Source: a virus. Taken from it: a stretch of 64,000 nt of DNA. Made by a program: the position numbers and the translations under genes. This document shows positions 40,638-48,713 of this stretch, one piece after another. Position 1 is the stretch's first letter; every line of letters starts with the position of its first letter. The stretch covers positions 49,374 to 113,373 of IMG/VR virus record IMGVR_UViG_3300030102_006903, one strand, 5' to 3'. The notes under the pieces are model-generated. The model made no database searches. It saw nothing but the letters and a program-made list of their open reading frames with translations, and was not told the DNA's origin.

Positions 40638-42653
40638 TTAAAACAAGGTTTTCTTTTTTTCATCCCAAGTTCCTTTTCCTTCCCAATCAAAATTAAAACT
40701 AAAGTTTTGTGTATTATTTAAATACTTTTCTTCCTTGTGTAATTCTTTGATTTCATCTTCAGTTCTACTACCATCTCCCCACTTTGGTTCAGCAAAAACT
40801 CGTACCCTTTCAATTACTTGAGATTTTTTTTGAGAGAAATCTAAAACACTAAAAGGATTTTCTGGTTGAAGATATTTTGCATCTACTTTTGTTTCCCAAT
40901 CTCCATTATCATTTATTTTAAACCAAAAGTTTGCCCAATAAGGTGTTTTTACTGAATATCCAAATTCTTTGTAATCTAATTCTTCATCAAATTTAAGATT
41001 CATTTCAAACCCACCCTTTACTTTCCATAAGAAGTAAAAGAAATAAAATGGTTCCATAATAAGATTTGATTTAAATTTATTTGAACCAAATTTTAACATA
41101 TTAAGTTTTTTATCAAAATATTTAATTTTTTTAGATATTTTTTTGTTGTATTTTATATCATACATTTTTTTTAAAAGAGGTCTATCTGGTGTTTGTATGT
41201 TTGTAAATTCTTTAACAAATATATCAAAGAGTTTTGCTCTTGTTAAAATATGTGGTTTACCGAAACTAAAATCATCCTTAATCCAATTTTTATCATATGT
41301 GAAATTAGATAAACCAAATCTTTCAAAGTTTTGTCCAACTATTGTTTCAGCGGTTAATTGATAACCAGGTGTACTTGATATACGATGTATTGTATCTTGA
41401 GTATTGTTTATAAAAGTTAATGTTTCTAAAAAGTTATTTGAGGTTTCAGTTGGAAACGCTTGAATCCAAGTTGTAATTACTTGAATACCTAATTTTTTAC
41501 AATCTATAAAATTTTCCTCCATCTCAACATTAGTAACTCGTTTTTTCATATCATCCAAAACTTTATTACTTGCAGATTCTGCACCAAACTTCAAACCAAA
41601 ACAACCTGAATCTTTTAATACTTTCAAGTATTCATAATCCATTCTCTTATCACATCGTGCATACCCAATCCATTTTATTTTTAATCCTCTATCAATAACT
41701 CCTTGTGCAAAACCTTTAAGTTCTTTAAGATTTCCATTTACTAAGGAATCCACGAACCAAATTAAACGAGTGCCTTTATTATACAAATATTCAACTTCAT
41801 CTAATACTGAAGATGCATTTCTTTGTCTATAATTCCAAAAATGAGTTTCTGCACAAAATGTACATTTAGCAACACAACCTCTACTTAATTCTGTTAATGC
41901 ACCATCACCAATTTCGTATTTGTTAAAATCAAAATCTTCGTAATTTGGAATTGGAAAATTATTTAGATTTATTCTCTGAGTGATGGGTTGTGTCATAATT
42001 TTCATTCCTTTATGAGTTTTCCCTTTTTCTATTTCATCTAATACATCTAAAATTATAAGTTCTGATTCACCAACAATACCATAATCAAATAAGGGTTTAC
42101 CATCATCATCACAATATATTAATCCTTTTTTGATATCATCTTTTCTGAAATGTAAATTAGGTCCTCCGCCAAATATTTTTGTATTAGGTAATTTTTTTCT
42201 TAACTCTGATACAAACCATTGTACCGCACCTTCATTACAAAAGTACAGAGTAATCCCAATAACTTTTGGATTTATTTTAATAATAATATCAATATATTTT
42301 TGAAGGATGGGTTTTACATATTTATGAAGATATTTTTGATATTCTTCTATCTGCCATTTTTGGTAGTTGTTACCACCATAAGGGTCAAATCCTAATTCTT
42401 TATGCCACTTTTTTGATTCTTGGTATGTTTCTACATTAACATCTAAACAACTACTTTTATATCCTGCTTCATTTACAAGTGCAGATAATCTAGCAATATT
42501 ATATGGAGGTAATGCTGCAGCCCATTGAGGGAGCAATACAAAAAGTACATCAGAATTCCTTTCTAACCTTTCAATATTGACATCTGTCAATTTTTTATTA
42601 GAGGATTCTGATAGTTTTTTTATTTCTTCAAAAACTAATAAATCACCACTCAT
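40638..42653 (-). CDS. B12-binding-domain radical SAM protein
   Basis: The 671-aa protein starts with a Rossmann-like B12-type domain (VLFVLLPQWAAALPPYNIARL, and VIGITLYFC, FGGGPNLHF). The radical SAM motif is CVAKCTFC (Cys260, Cys264, Cys267), followed by a TIM-barrel region (FVDSLVNG, GAESAS). No B12 His ligand motif (DxHxxG) is seen, so cobalamin may be bound base-off or not at all. Such proteins methylate or rearrange unactivated carbons; the target is unknown. It lies between small unknown genes and the Fpg-like gene, close behind the 82-aa gene (8 nt). Confidence 0.85.
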   Translation of the reverse strand: MSGDLLVFEEIKKLSESSNKKLTDVNIERLERNSDVLFVLLPQWAAALPPYNIARLSALVNEAGYKSSCLDVNVETYQESKKWHKELGFDPYGGNNYQKWQIEEYQKYLHKYVKPILQKYIDIIIKINPKVIGITLYFCNEGAVQWFVSELRKKLPNTKIFGGGPNLHFRKDDIKKGLIYCDDDGKPLFDYGIVGESELIILDVLDEIEKGKTHKGMKIMTQPITQRINLNNFPIPNYEDFDFNKYEIGDGALTELSRGCVAKCTFCAETHFWNYRQRNASSVLDEVEYLYNKGTRLIWFVDSLVNGNLKELKGFAQGVIDRGLKIKWIGYARCDKRMDYEYLKVLKDSGCFGLKFGAESASNKVLDDMKKRVTNVEMEENFIDCKKLGIQVITTWIQAFPTETSNNFLETLTFINNTQDTIHRISSTPGYQLTAETIVGQNFERFGLSNFTYDKNWIKDDFSFGKPHILTRAKLFDIFVKEFTNIQTPDRPLLKKMYDIKYNKKISKKIKYFDKKLNMLKFGSNKFKSNLIMEPFYFFYFLWKVKGGFEMNLKFDEELDYKEFGYSVKTPYWANFWFKINDNGDWETKVDAKYLQPENPFSVLDFSQKKSQVIERVRVFAEPKWGDGSRTEDEIKELHKEEKYLNNTQNFSFNFDWEGKGTWDEKKKTLF

Positions 42654-42661
42654 GTATGATT

Positions 42662-42910
42662 TTAAATATTATATTCTCTTTTTATAGTGTAATTGTAAAG
42701 TGTTCCGCAATCATCATCTTCATCTACAATATTTTCAGTTATTGTTAGATATTGAGGTAGGATTTTTTTCAAACCATCTAAATCAACTGATTTCCAATAA
42801 CCAAATCTAAGTGTTAGTGCATCGGTATCGTATCCGATTTCAAAATCGGATGAACCATACCATTTTTTAATTTCTTTAAATTTTTTATATCCTAATCTCA
42901 TATTATACAA
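42662..42910 (-). CDS. Unknown small protein (82 aa)
   Basis: Not recognised. Tyr- and Asp-rich, with strands (GYDTDALTLRFGYW) and an acidic centre (ENIVDEDDDCGT). It has no signal or membrane segment. It overlaps the 182-aa gene stop by 8 nt and is 8 nt upstream of the radical SAM gene, so it may be a partner of either. Confidence 0.6.
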   Translation of the reverse strand: MYNMRLGYKKFKEIKKWYGSSDFEIGYDTDALTLRFGYWKSVDLDGLKKILPQYLTITENIVDEDDDCGTLYNYTIKREYNI

Positions 42911-43451
42911 GGTTTAAATTAGATACTTTTTCAAACTCTTTATCAGTCATATAAGTTTTATTCTGATTTAAAAAGTCATTAGAGTTAACATAGTTATCTT
43001 TCAATTCGTTCCATTGATTTAACCAATACTCAGGTGAACCCCATTTTGGTTTGTTTTCAATAAACACATATGATGGGAAATACTTCATTGAAGTTCCTTT
43101 ATCAGTAGCAGGAGAATCTTCTCTATAATTGTAGATATCATACATACCATCGAAAGAACCACCTTGTAGAATAGATTTCCATTCAGATATCTTTTCAAAA
43201 TCAATAGGATTTACTTGAGAACCATCTTCGTTACAAACTTCAACTCTTACAGAAGAACCACCACTATAAACATCAGAACCAGCCCATACTTTTAAGTTGG
43301 GGAAGTTTTTCTTAACATATTGTTTGATTATCGAAGCACACAATTTAGCTCTCATGTGAACATAAGTCTCATTATCATAAGAACATTTTTGAATACTTGT
43401 AGAAGGGATTAGGAATTCGTTTCCTTGAATTGATATTTTTACTTTTTTCAT
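42903..43451 (-). CDS. LPD29-like protein (182 aa)
   Basis: The segment MRAKLCASIIKQYVKKNFP, then VWAGSDVYSGGSSVRVEV, resembles the LPD29 domain found in large polyvalent proteins of phages and mobile elements (helix, KxxFPxxKF, SGGSSIxV). Here it stands alone rather than as part of a polyvalent protein. The role of LPD29 is unknown. The gene lies behind a promoter with the ATTTAC/GTAAAT operator. Confidence 0.55.
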   Translation of the reverse strand: MKKVKISIQGNEFLIPSTSIQKCSYDNETYVHMRAKLCASIIKQYVKKNFPNLKVWAGSDVYSGGSSVRVEVCNEDGSQVNPIDFEKISEWKSILQGGSFDGMYDIYNYREDSPATDKGTSMKYFPSYVFIENKPKWGSPEYWLNQWNELKDNYVNSNDFLNQNKTYMTDKEFEKVSNLNLV

Positions 43452-43485
43452 ACTTTTAAGGTTTAATTATTAATCATTTACATAG

Positions 43486-43517
43486 TAAATATACGAAAAA
43501 AAGCTGAGAAATCCAAA
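43486..43517 (-). promoter_or_regulatory. Host-type promoter with palindromic operator, LPD29-like gene
   Basis: TTTGGA, 19-nt spacer, CG-TATATTTA, merging with ATTTAC-TAT-GTAAAT (43476-43490). ATG about 35 nt downstream. Confidence 0.75.
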
Positions 43518-43538
43518 TTTTTTCGTACTTTTTTTTAC

Positions 43539-43859
43539 TTAATATCCAATAAATTTATAGGGAACATCATCTACTAACCCATTCTTTACTGCGTATGGAT
43601 AATTATCATTTAACCAATAGTTTTGAACATCGTTTACATGAGATAGAGTATCATCATATAAATCTTGGATGGCAAATCCATCACCATATCTGATACCTCC
43701 ACATAAATCCATTAGTTCATTAAGGTTATCCCAATTATTTTTATTTTTGTGAATAGATTTGATGATATTGTTTTTCATCATATCTGCTACCTTGTCATTG
43801 TAATCGTACATATCCTTTGACCAGGGTTTTGTTACTTTAGGTTTTATTAATACATTCAT
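43539..43859 (-). CDS. Unknown protein (106 aa)
   Basis: Not recognised. It has Lys/Asn-rich helices (DKVADMMKNNIIKSIHKNKNNW) and aromatic-rich C-terminal part (WLNDNYPYAVKNG). It follows the HAD gene by 10 nt, so it is probably the second gene of the transcript from promoter 44348-44379. No function can be read. Confidence 0.6.
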   Translation of the reverse strand: MNVLIKPKVTKPWSKDMYDYNDKVADMMKNNIIKSIHKNKNNWDNLNELMDLCGGIRYGDGFAIQDLYDDTLSHVNDVQNYWLNDNYPYAVKNGLVDDVPYKFIGY

Positions 43860-43869
43860 ATTTTAAATT

Positions 43870-44328
43870 TTAAAAATTACCAGGTGCTACCTGAAAACAA
43901 GAGATACCATTAGCTCTCCACATATCTACTACCTTTTGTCTATCATCAAAGACACAAAGGATATCTTTTTTATCTAAATCATTCAACCAATTCTGTTTTA
44001 GAACATCATCTGGTGTGAATTTATCTTTTTTATTATTAGGTCTCATTTGAAGATTATCAAATGGTACATTCCAATATTTTAACCAATTAATAGTAACATC
44101 TTTACTATTATCTAATCTACCACTAAATATAAAAATTTTGAAACCTTGTTTTTTGAAAGTTTGTGCAGTAGTAATTACTGACATATTAGGTGCATCTAAT
44201 GCTACATTCTTTGGGTCGAAAAAGAAATCCCAATCTATCTTACCACCACCTATATTGATAGCGGCTGCTCTTCTTTGGTCTATATCCGCCAAAGTTCCGT
44301 CTAAATCAAAAATTACTATTTTACTCAT
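43870..44328 (-). CDS. HAD-superfamily phosphatase, PseT-phosphatase-like
   Basis: The 152-aa protein starts with IVIFDLDGTLAD, the HAD nucleophile motif. It continues with FKIFIFSGR (motif II region), KDKF (motif III Lys) and ILCVFDDRQKVVDMW (acidic motif IV). This small HAD without a large cap resembles the phosphatase half of T4 polynucleotide kinase/3'-phosphatase. It may remove 3'-phosphates from nucleic acid ends or phosphates from nucleotides. Its promoter has the ATTTAC/GTAAAT operator. Confidence 0.85.
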   Translation of the reverse strand: MSKIVIFDLDGTLADIDQRRAAAINIGGGKIDWDFFFDPKNVALDAPNMSVITTAQTFKKQGFKIFIFSGRLDNSKDVTINWLKYWNVPFDNLQMRPNNKKDKFTPDDVLKQNWLNDLDKKDILCVFDDRQKVVDMWRANGISCFQVAPGNF

Positions 44329-44347
44329 ATATCAATTATTTACATAG

Positions 44348-44379
44348 TAAATATACGAAAAATAATTGACATTTCCAAA
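44348..44379 (-). promoter_or_regulatory. Host-type promoter with palindromic operator, HAD gene
   Basis: TTTGGA, 19-nt spacer, CG-TATATTTA, merging with ATTTAC-TAT-GTAAAT (44338-44352). ATG about 20 nt downstream. Confidence 0.75.
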
Positions 44380-44396
44380 TTTTTTTGGAACTTTTT

Positions 44397-45152
44397 TTAA
44401 GAAATTTTAGCTGAACCTACATCGATTGGTTCTCTCTTCATATGATTTCCTTTAGCAAAGTTTGCTCCTTCTCTGATGTAACCAGTTAAGAATGCTCTTC
44501 TAAATCTTTTTGATGTATTTGGTTCAGAACCATGAACTACATTTGAATGAAGTAATGCAACTTGTCCTTTTCTTAGATATCCATCTATATGTGGAAAGTT
44601 GTGGTCCTTTGGTAGTACACAAGGTTTACCCCTTTCGTTTCTCCAATTTTTTGGATTTGAACCTGCCCTTTCTTCATCAACTTCAATTGGAAGTTTACCT
44701 AATCTATGTGAACCTTCTAAATACCATACTGAACCATTATTAGGGTCGTGATTATCAAATGCAATAGATACATTGATTATTTCGTTAGAATTACATTGTG
44801 TATAAAATATATTTTGATGCATATCTCTACCTAATTGACCTGGTGGTTTAAAGTATGCCCAAGTTTGAACTCCGAATATTTTTCCACCCATCAAAAATTC
44901 ACATGCTTCAATAACTTTTGGATGTTTCATTAAACCAGTAAGAACCTTAGATTCTTTATGTGGATACATATATGGGTCATAATCTCCCCATTCACCTTCT
45001 GTATCATTCTCTTGTCTTTTTACTCTGATTCGTTCTAATTCATCCGCACATGCATCTACTTCACTATCTGTAAGTAGATTTAAAATAGATACTCCTTTGT
45101 ATCTCCAATCAAATTGTAATTGTTGTTTTTCTAATTCTGTAAGATAACTCAT
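44397..45152 (-). CDS. PhyH-like 2OG-Fe(II) dioxygenase with altered metal triad
   Basis: The 251-aa protein follows phytanoyl-CoA/ectoine hydroxylase-type oxygenases: YFKPPGQLGRDMHQN, then NGSVWYLEGSHRLG and LLHSNVVHGSEPNTS with Arg after it (KRFRRAF). The distal His207 and the 2OG-binding Arg are present. The first metal motif is His112-Gln-Asn114 instead of HxD/E, so one acidic iron ligand is replaced by Asn. It may still bind iron through His/His/Asn or be changed in activity. No host-type promoter precedes it. Confidence 0.75.
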   Translation of the reverse strand: MSYLTELEKQQLQFDWRYKGVSILNLLTDSEVDACADELERIRVKRQENDTEGEWGDYDPYMYPHKESKVLTGLMKHPKVIEACEFLMGGKIFGVQTWAYFKPPGQLGRDMHQNIFYTQCNSNEIINVSIAFDNHDPNNGSVWYLEGSHRLGKLPIEVDEERAGSNPKNWRNERGKPCVLPKDHNFPHIDGYLRKGQVALLHSNVVHGSEPNTSKRFRRAFLTGYIREGANFAKGNHMKREPIDVGSAKIS

Positions 45153-45185
45153 ATAACCTTTATTTAGTTTGTATATTAATATATA

Positions 45186-45572
45186 TTAACTTTTGTAAAA
45201 TTGTTGTAGATTTGGTAGGTATAATTTTAAACTTGGTATAAGATGAGATTTATTTTTAATTGCTATATTATTTGATATTGCTACTCCTTTATCGATTTCA
45301 TTACCTTGTGAATCATATTTTGGAGTTAAGGAACCAGATATCCTCCATCTTATACTAATTACTTGATATGTTACATTGGTTCTTAATTTTTTGAATGTTA
45401 GATTATCTATTTCAAATATAACCGAACCTTTATCGTTTGCTCGTTGAGCAAAATATCTTCTAATATAACCAACTTTGTAATCGTTTTCGGTAGGTCTAGG
45501 CACAGAGGTTTTAAATTTGATATTAGAATCAAAGTTTATTTTTTTTACTCTATTATATCTATTTACACTCAT
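45186..45572 (-). CDS. Unknown tail-module protein (128 aa)
   Basis: Not recognised. Basic N-terminus (MSVNRYNRVKKINF) followed by beta-rich segments (VIFEIDNLTF, TYQVISIRWRISG). Its start shares a base with the stop of the 948-aa baseplate-like gene, so it is translated with the tail genes. A small structural protein of the baseplate is likely. Confidence 0.6.
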   Translation of the reverse strand: MSVNRYNRVKKINFDSNIKFKTSVPRPTENDYKVGYIRRYFAQRANDKGSVIFEIDNLTFKKLRTNVTYQVISIRWRISGSLTPKYDSQGNEIDKGVAISNNIAIKNKSHLIPSLKLYLPNLQQFYKS

Positions 45573-48418
45573 TATATTTTATTTGGGTATTCTTCCAAAT
45601 TTTCATTATTTTTAAAATCTGCTGTTTCATTTCTAAGTTTACCTCTAACAGTAGTAGTCCAAATACTTTGTTCAATACTATGAGATACTTCAACAATCTG
45701 AAATACTTTATCATTATATCTTGGTAAATCTGTAATTGAAAAAGTATCTCCAATTTTAAATCCACTAACACCAGGTAATGTAAACTCAAATTCTATTGGA
45801 AGAAGAGGGATATTTGCAACACCATTTTTAGTAAATTCTTTTGCTTCATCAACATTTTTGATTGTTCTTAATATCTGAAAATCTTTCCATGAACTTACTT
45901 TTGCCACCACATCTAAAGTTGAGTTATTTCCTCTATTTAAATCAAAAAAACCTTGAATTAAATCTAAATTTGCTTTTCTATCTTGTATAGCAGGTACTAC
46001 ATTTGCATTACCTAAGATTAATTCATAGTTTGAATTTCTTACTTCTTTTATATCATCCTCTTCAACAAAAATATGTTTAATATCTTGACCAACCTCCGAA
46101 AGCCAATCACCTGCTATTTCATACCACGCTTTGTCTTTTTGTTCTAATTTTTGATTATACTCTTCATCTGAAATAATTCCTTTTTCTTTAGCAGCCTTTT
46201 TTTCATTTTCTTCTTTTCTCTCTTGTTCATCAGCTACTTTTTCATTGAATAAATAAATTTTTTCTGCTACCTCATCTCCTAGTGTAGAAAACAATTTAGA
46301 AAAATCTTTTTCTTTTTGTTCTGAATTAGGGTTTTTTACACCACCACCTTTTTTTCTTTGTCCTACAACTTGACCTTTCATCGATGCAGGAATATCAAAT
46401 TTAAGTGATGCAGCAGTAAATGGTGAATTAATTCCTCTTGATTGAAAACCACAACGACCAAATGTTGGTACATCTTTCTTTTTACCAAAAAATGTCATAT
46501 CAACAACATGAAGTTCTTCTTGACCAGGAGTTGGGTTTGCATCTCCTTTACATCCTCTAATATTTTTAGCATACCATTGATAAAATGGGTCTGAATCATT
46601 CCCATTTTTATCCTTAGCACCGTTATAGTCGATAGATTGTTTCTCAACTATCTGAAACTCCCACATCATATTTACACCTTGTGATAACCCATTTAAAAGG
46701 GTGTACATAATATCTTTAGTCAAGTAACTACTTTGTTCAATTGTTTGACAAAAGAAATCAAAGTCAATGTAAAGATTTCTTAAATATCCCCAATTATGTG
46801 GGGTTGCCTCTACTACTTCAAAACTTTCATCACCATCTGCTTGGTCCTTTACTTCGAGTTTATTATTACTTGGAAAATAAGAATATATTGGTGCTCCATG
46901 TGAATTAGGATGCATATCAGTTACTGCATTTCCATCTTCATCATTAAATTGTACTTTACCATCTTGACCTTTAATAAGTAAATTTGGAATAGGATTAGTA
47001 AATGCAACAATTTTTTCATTATCTCCTTCACCTTCTCTTACTGGGTCTGCAAAAGCACCCTCAATTCTAAATCTTGGATGATATTTATTTGGAACATATA
47101 ATGTGTTAGGGTCAGTAGAATACATATGTTTGTGTGCTCTACAAATTGTATTTTGCCAACTGATATATAAAGGAGATACTGTTGAACCATCTTGACAAAT
47201 GATTGGTATTTCCTCACTTACGCCTGGTTGCATTTCCATAATCGTGAATGCAAGTGCTACTCTAATATATCTTCTATCAGAAAATAAAGGTTGGTCTGAT
47301 GGAATCTTTCCTTTTACATTTCCACCTCTACCACCACCTGCACCACCAAATGAATCTTCACTTATTGGTTGTTTTTGTAAATCTTCACCCTCTTGAGTCA
47401 ATGCCTGTTGTGATAAATCATTAGGTGAAATTGCATTAACTAATTCTTCTCTATTAGCATTACTTGTTAATGCAAGTTGACCACCTCTAATTTCTTCTGT
47501 AAGTTCTTTTCTAATAAACCTATCCATATTAACAAAATTAGCTGGGTTCGTAGCCCATTCTTCATTAATAAGATTTTTTACTCTAGTTATTCTTTTGTGG
47601 CCTGGTAAGTCATTAAACATTTGTTTAAAGAGTGATTCACCAATTTCTTTAGAACTTGGATTTTCACTATCTACATCAAACTCTGCTGGTTCAAATCTTT
47701 TACTTGATTGAGTTATATCAGTATCATAAACTGATTGAATATTTCTATGATGTTGTAAATATGCAGGCATTTCTCCTATCGAAGTACATTCTACTTCAAT
47801 ATTATAACTTTCATTATCACCAAAAGTTGTATTACCACCAGTAATTATAGCCAACATCGCATCATAAGTACCATTTGATGCTCTTCTTTTTTGTTGTATG
47901 TATGCTATGTTTTTATATCTAACAACCTCACAAAGTTCACTTAAATCTGCTTTCTGTCCCACACTTTGTGCTTCATTAAATCCCCATTCTACTAAACAAT
48001 GTGTTGCTGGTTCTAAAAAGTATGAAATTACTGTATTGGCTTGTCCCTTTGTGTATGCAGTAATTGTAAAACTTACTTTTTTACTTAAACCTTCATTACC
48101 TTGGGATATATTTAAAGAACTAATAGTTGGTGATGGTCTAAATGCTCTTTCATTAATCTGATTAGCACCACTCTTATCTGTTCCATAAATAGAATTACCT
48201 TCTTTATCAACTCCTACTCTACCACTTTTATTAGTATCACCATATCTTTGTGCAAATGTTTCAGTATTTCTAACTGATTCAAGTGTTAAAAAATTACCTA
48301 ATGTAGAAGTAATTTTAATCCAAGGTTGTTTTTCGGACATCAATACATTATTACCAGTTCGAGAAGAAATGGTATTAAAAATCCTCTTATCAATATTTGC
48401 TAACTGTGGAAAACCCAT
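45572..48418 (-). CDS. Large baseplate-hub-like structural protein (948 aa)
   Basis: No family was recognised with certainty. Its place after the LysM protein and the tail-tube-cap-like gene, its large size and its beta-rich ending (ITDLPRYNDKVFQIVEVSH, TTTVRGKLRN) suit a gp27-like hub or wedge protein. Residues about 700-790 are a charged coiled stretch (EKVADEQERKEENEKK). The N-terminal region has Gly/Ser-rich segments (SGRVGVDKEGNSIYG). It starts 3 nt after the LysM gene. Confidence 0.65.
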   Translation of the reverse strand: MGFPQLANIDKRIFNTISSRTGNNVLMSEKQPWIKITSTLGNFLTLESVRNTETFAQRYGDTNKSGRVGVDKEGNSIYGTDKSGANQINERAFRPSPTISSLNISQGNEGLSKKVSFTITAYTKGQANTVISYFLEPATHCLVEWGFNEAQSVGQKADLSELCEVVRYKNIAYIQQKRRASNGTYDAMLAIITGGNTTFGDNESYNIEVECTSIGEMPAYLQHHRNIQSVYDTDITQSSKRFEPAEFDVDSENPSSKEIGESLFKQMFNDLPGHKRITRVKNLINEEWATNPANFVNMDRFIRKELTEEIRGGQLALTSNANREELVNAISPNDLSQQALTQEGEDLQKQPISEDSFGGAGGGRGGNVKGKIPSDQPLFSDRRYIRVALAFTIMEMQPGVSEEIPIICQDGSTVSPLYISWQNTICRAHKHMYSTDPNTLYVPNKYHPRFRIEGAFADPVREGEGDNEKIVAFTNPIPNLLIKGQDGKVQFNDEDGNAVTDMHPNSHGAPIYSYFPSNNKLEVKDQADGDESFEVVEATPHNWGYLRNLYIDFDFFCQTIEQSSYLTKDIMYTLLNGLSQGVNMMWEFQIVEKQSIDYNGAKDKNGNDSDPFYQWYAKNIRGCKGDANPTPGQEELHVVDMTFFGKKKDVPTFGRCGFQSRGINSPFTAASLKFDIPASMKGQVVGQRKKGGGVKNPNSEQKEKDFSKLFSTLGDEVAEKIYLFNEKVADEQERKEENEKKAAKEKGIISDEEYNQKLEQKDKAWYEIAGDWLSEVGQDIKHIFVEEDDIKEVRNSNYELILGNANVVPAIQDRKANLDLIQGFFDLNRGNNSTLDVVAKVSSWKDFQILRTIKNVDEAKEFTKNGVANIPLLPIEFEFTLPGVSGFKIGDTFSITDLPRYNDKVFQIVEVSHSIEQSIWTTTVRGKLRNETADFKNNENLEEYPNKI

Positions 48419-48420
48419 TA

Positions 48421-48711
48421 TTATTTATAAAAATCGTTTAATATTTTATTTTTATCTACTGGTATTCTTAATATTGTACCATCTGGCACTGCAAATGGTG
48501 CATCGTGAAGATTATTTGCTGTGGCGATAATCCACCAAAGTGAAGAATCACTATAAAACTGATTAGCAAGTGTATCTAACCTATCCCCACCTTGAGTTAC
48601 GATATAAATATCATTATCTCTTTTTGGTATCTTAGGATAGATTTTAGAACGATAGACTTGTCTACCATCTTTTAATGTTTTTTTCCTATTATTTTGGTAT
48701 CTACTTGACAT
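48421..48711 (-). CDS. LysM-domain baseplate protein, gp53-like
   Basis: The 96-aa protein has a LysM-like segment (IYIVTQGGDRLDTLANQFYSD, then WWIIATANNLHD and IPDGTILRIP-type ending PDGTILRIPVD). Small LysM proteins of this type occur in tail and baseplate assemblies (T4 gp53, gpX of Mu-like phages) and link baseplate parts. Basic N-terminus (RYQNNRKKTLKDGRQVYRS). It lies 2 nt downstream of the 744-aa gene. Confidence 0.8.
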   Translation of the reverse strand: MSSRYQNNRKKTLKDGRQVYRSKIYPKIPKRDNDIYIVTQGGDRLDTLANQFYSDSSLWWIIATANNLHDAPFAVPDGTILRIPVDKNKILNDFYK

Positions 48712-48713
48712 AA

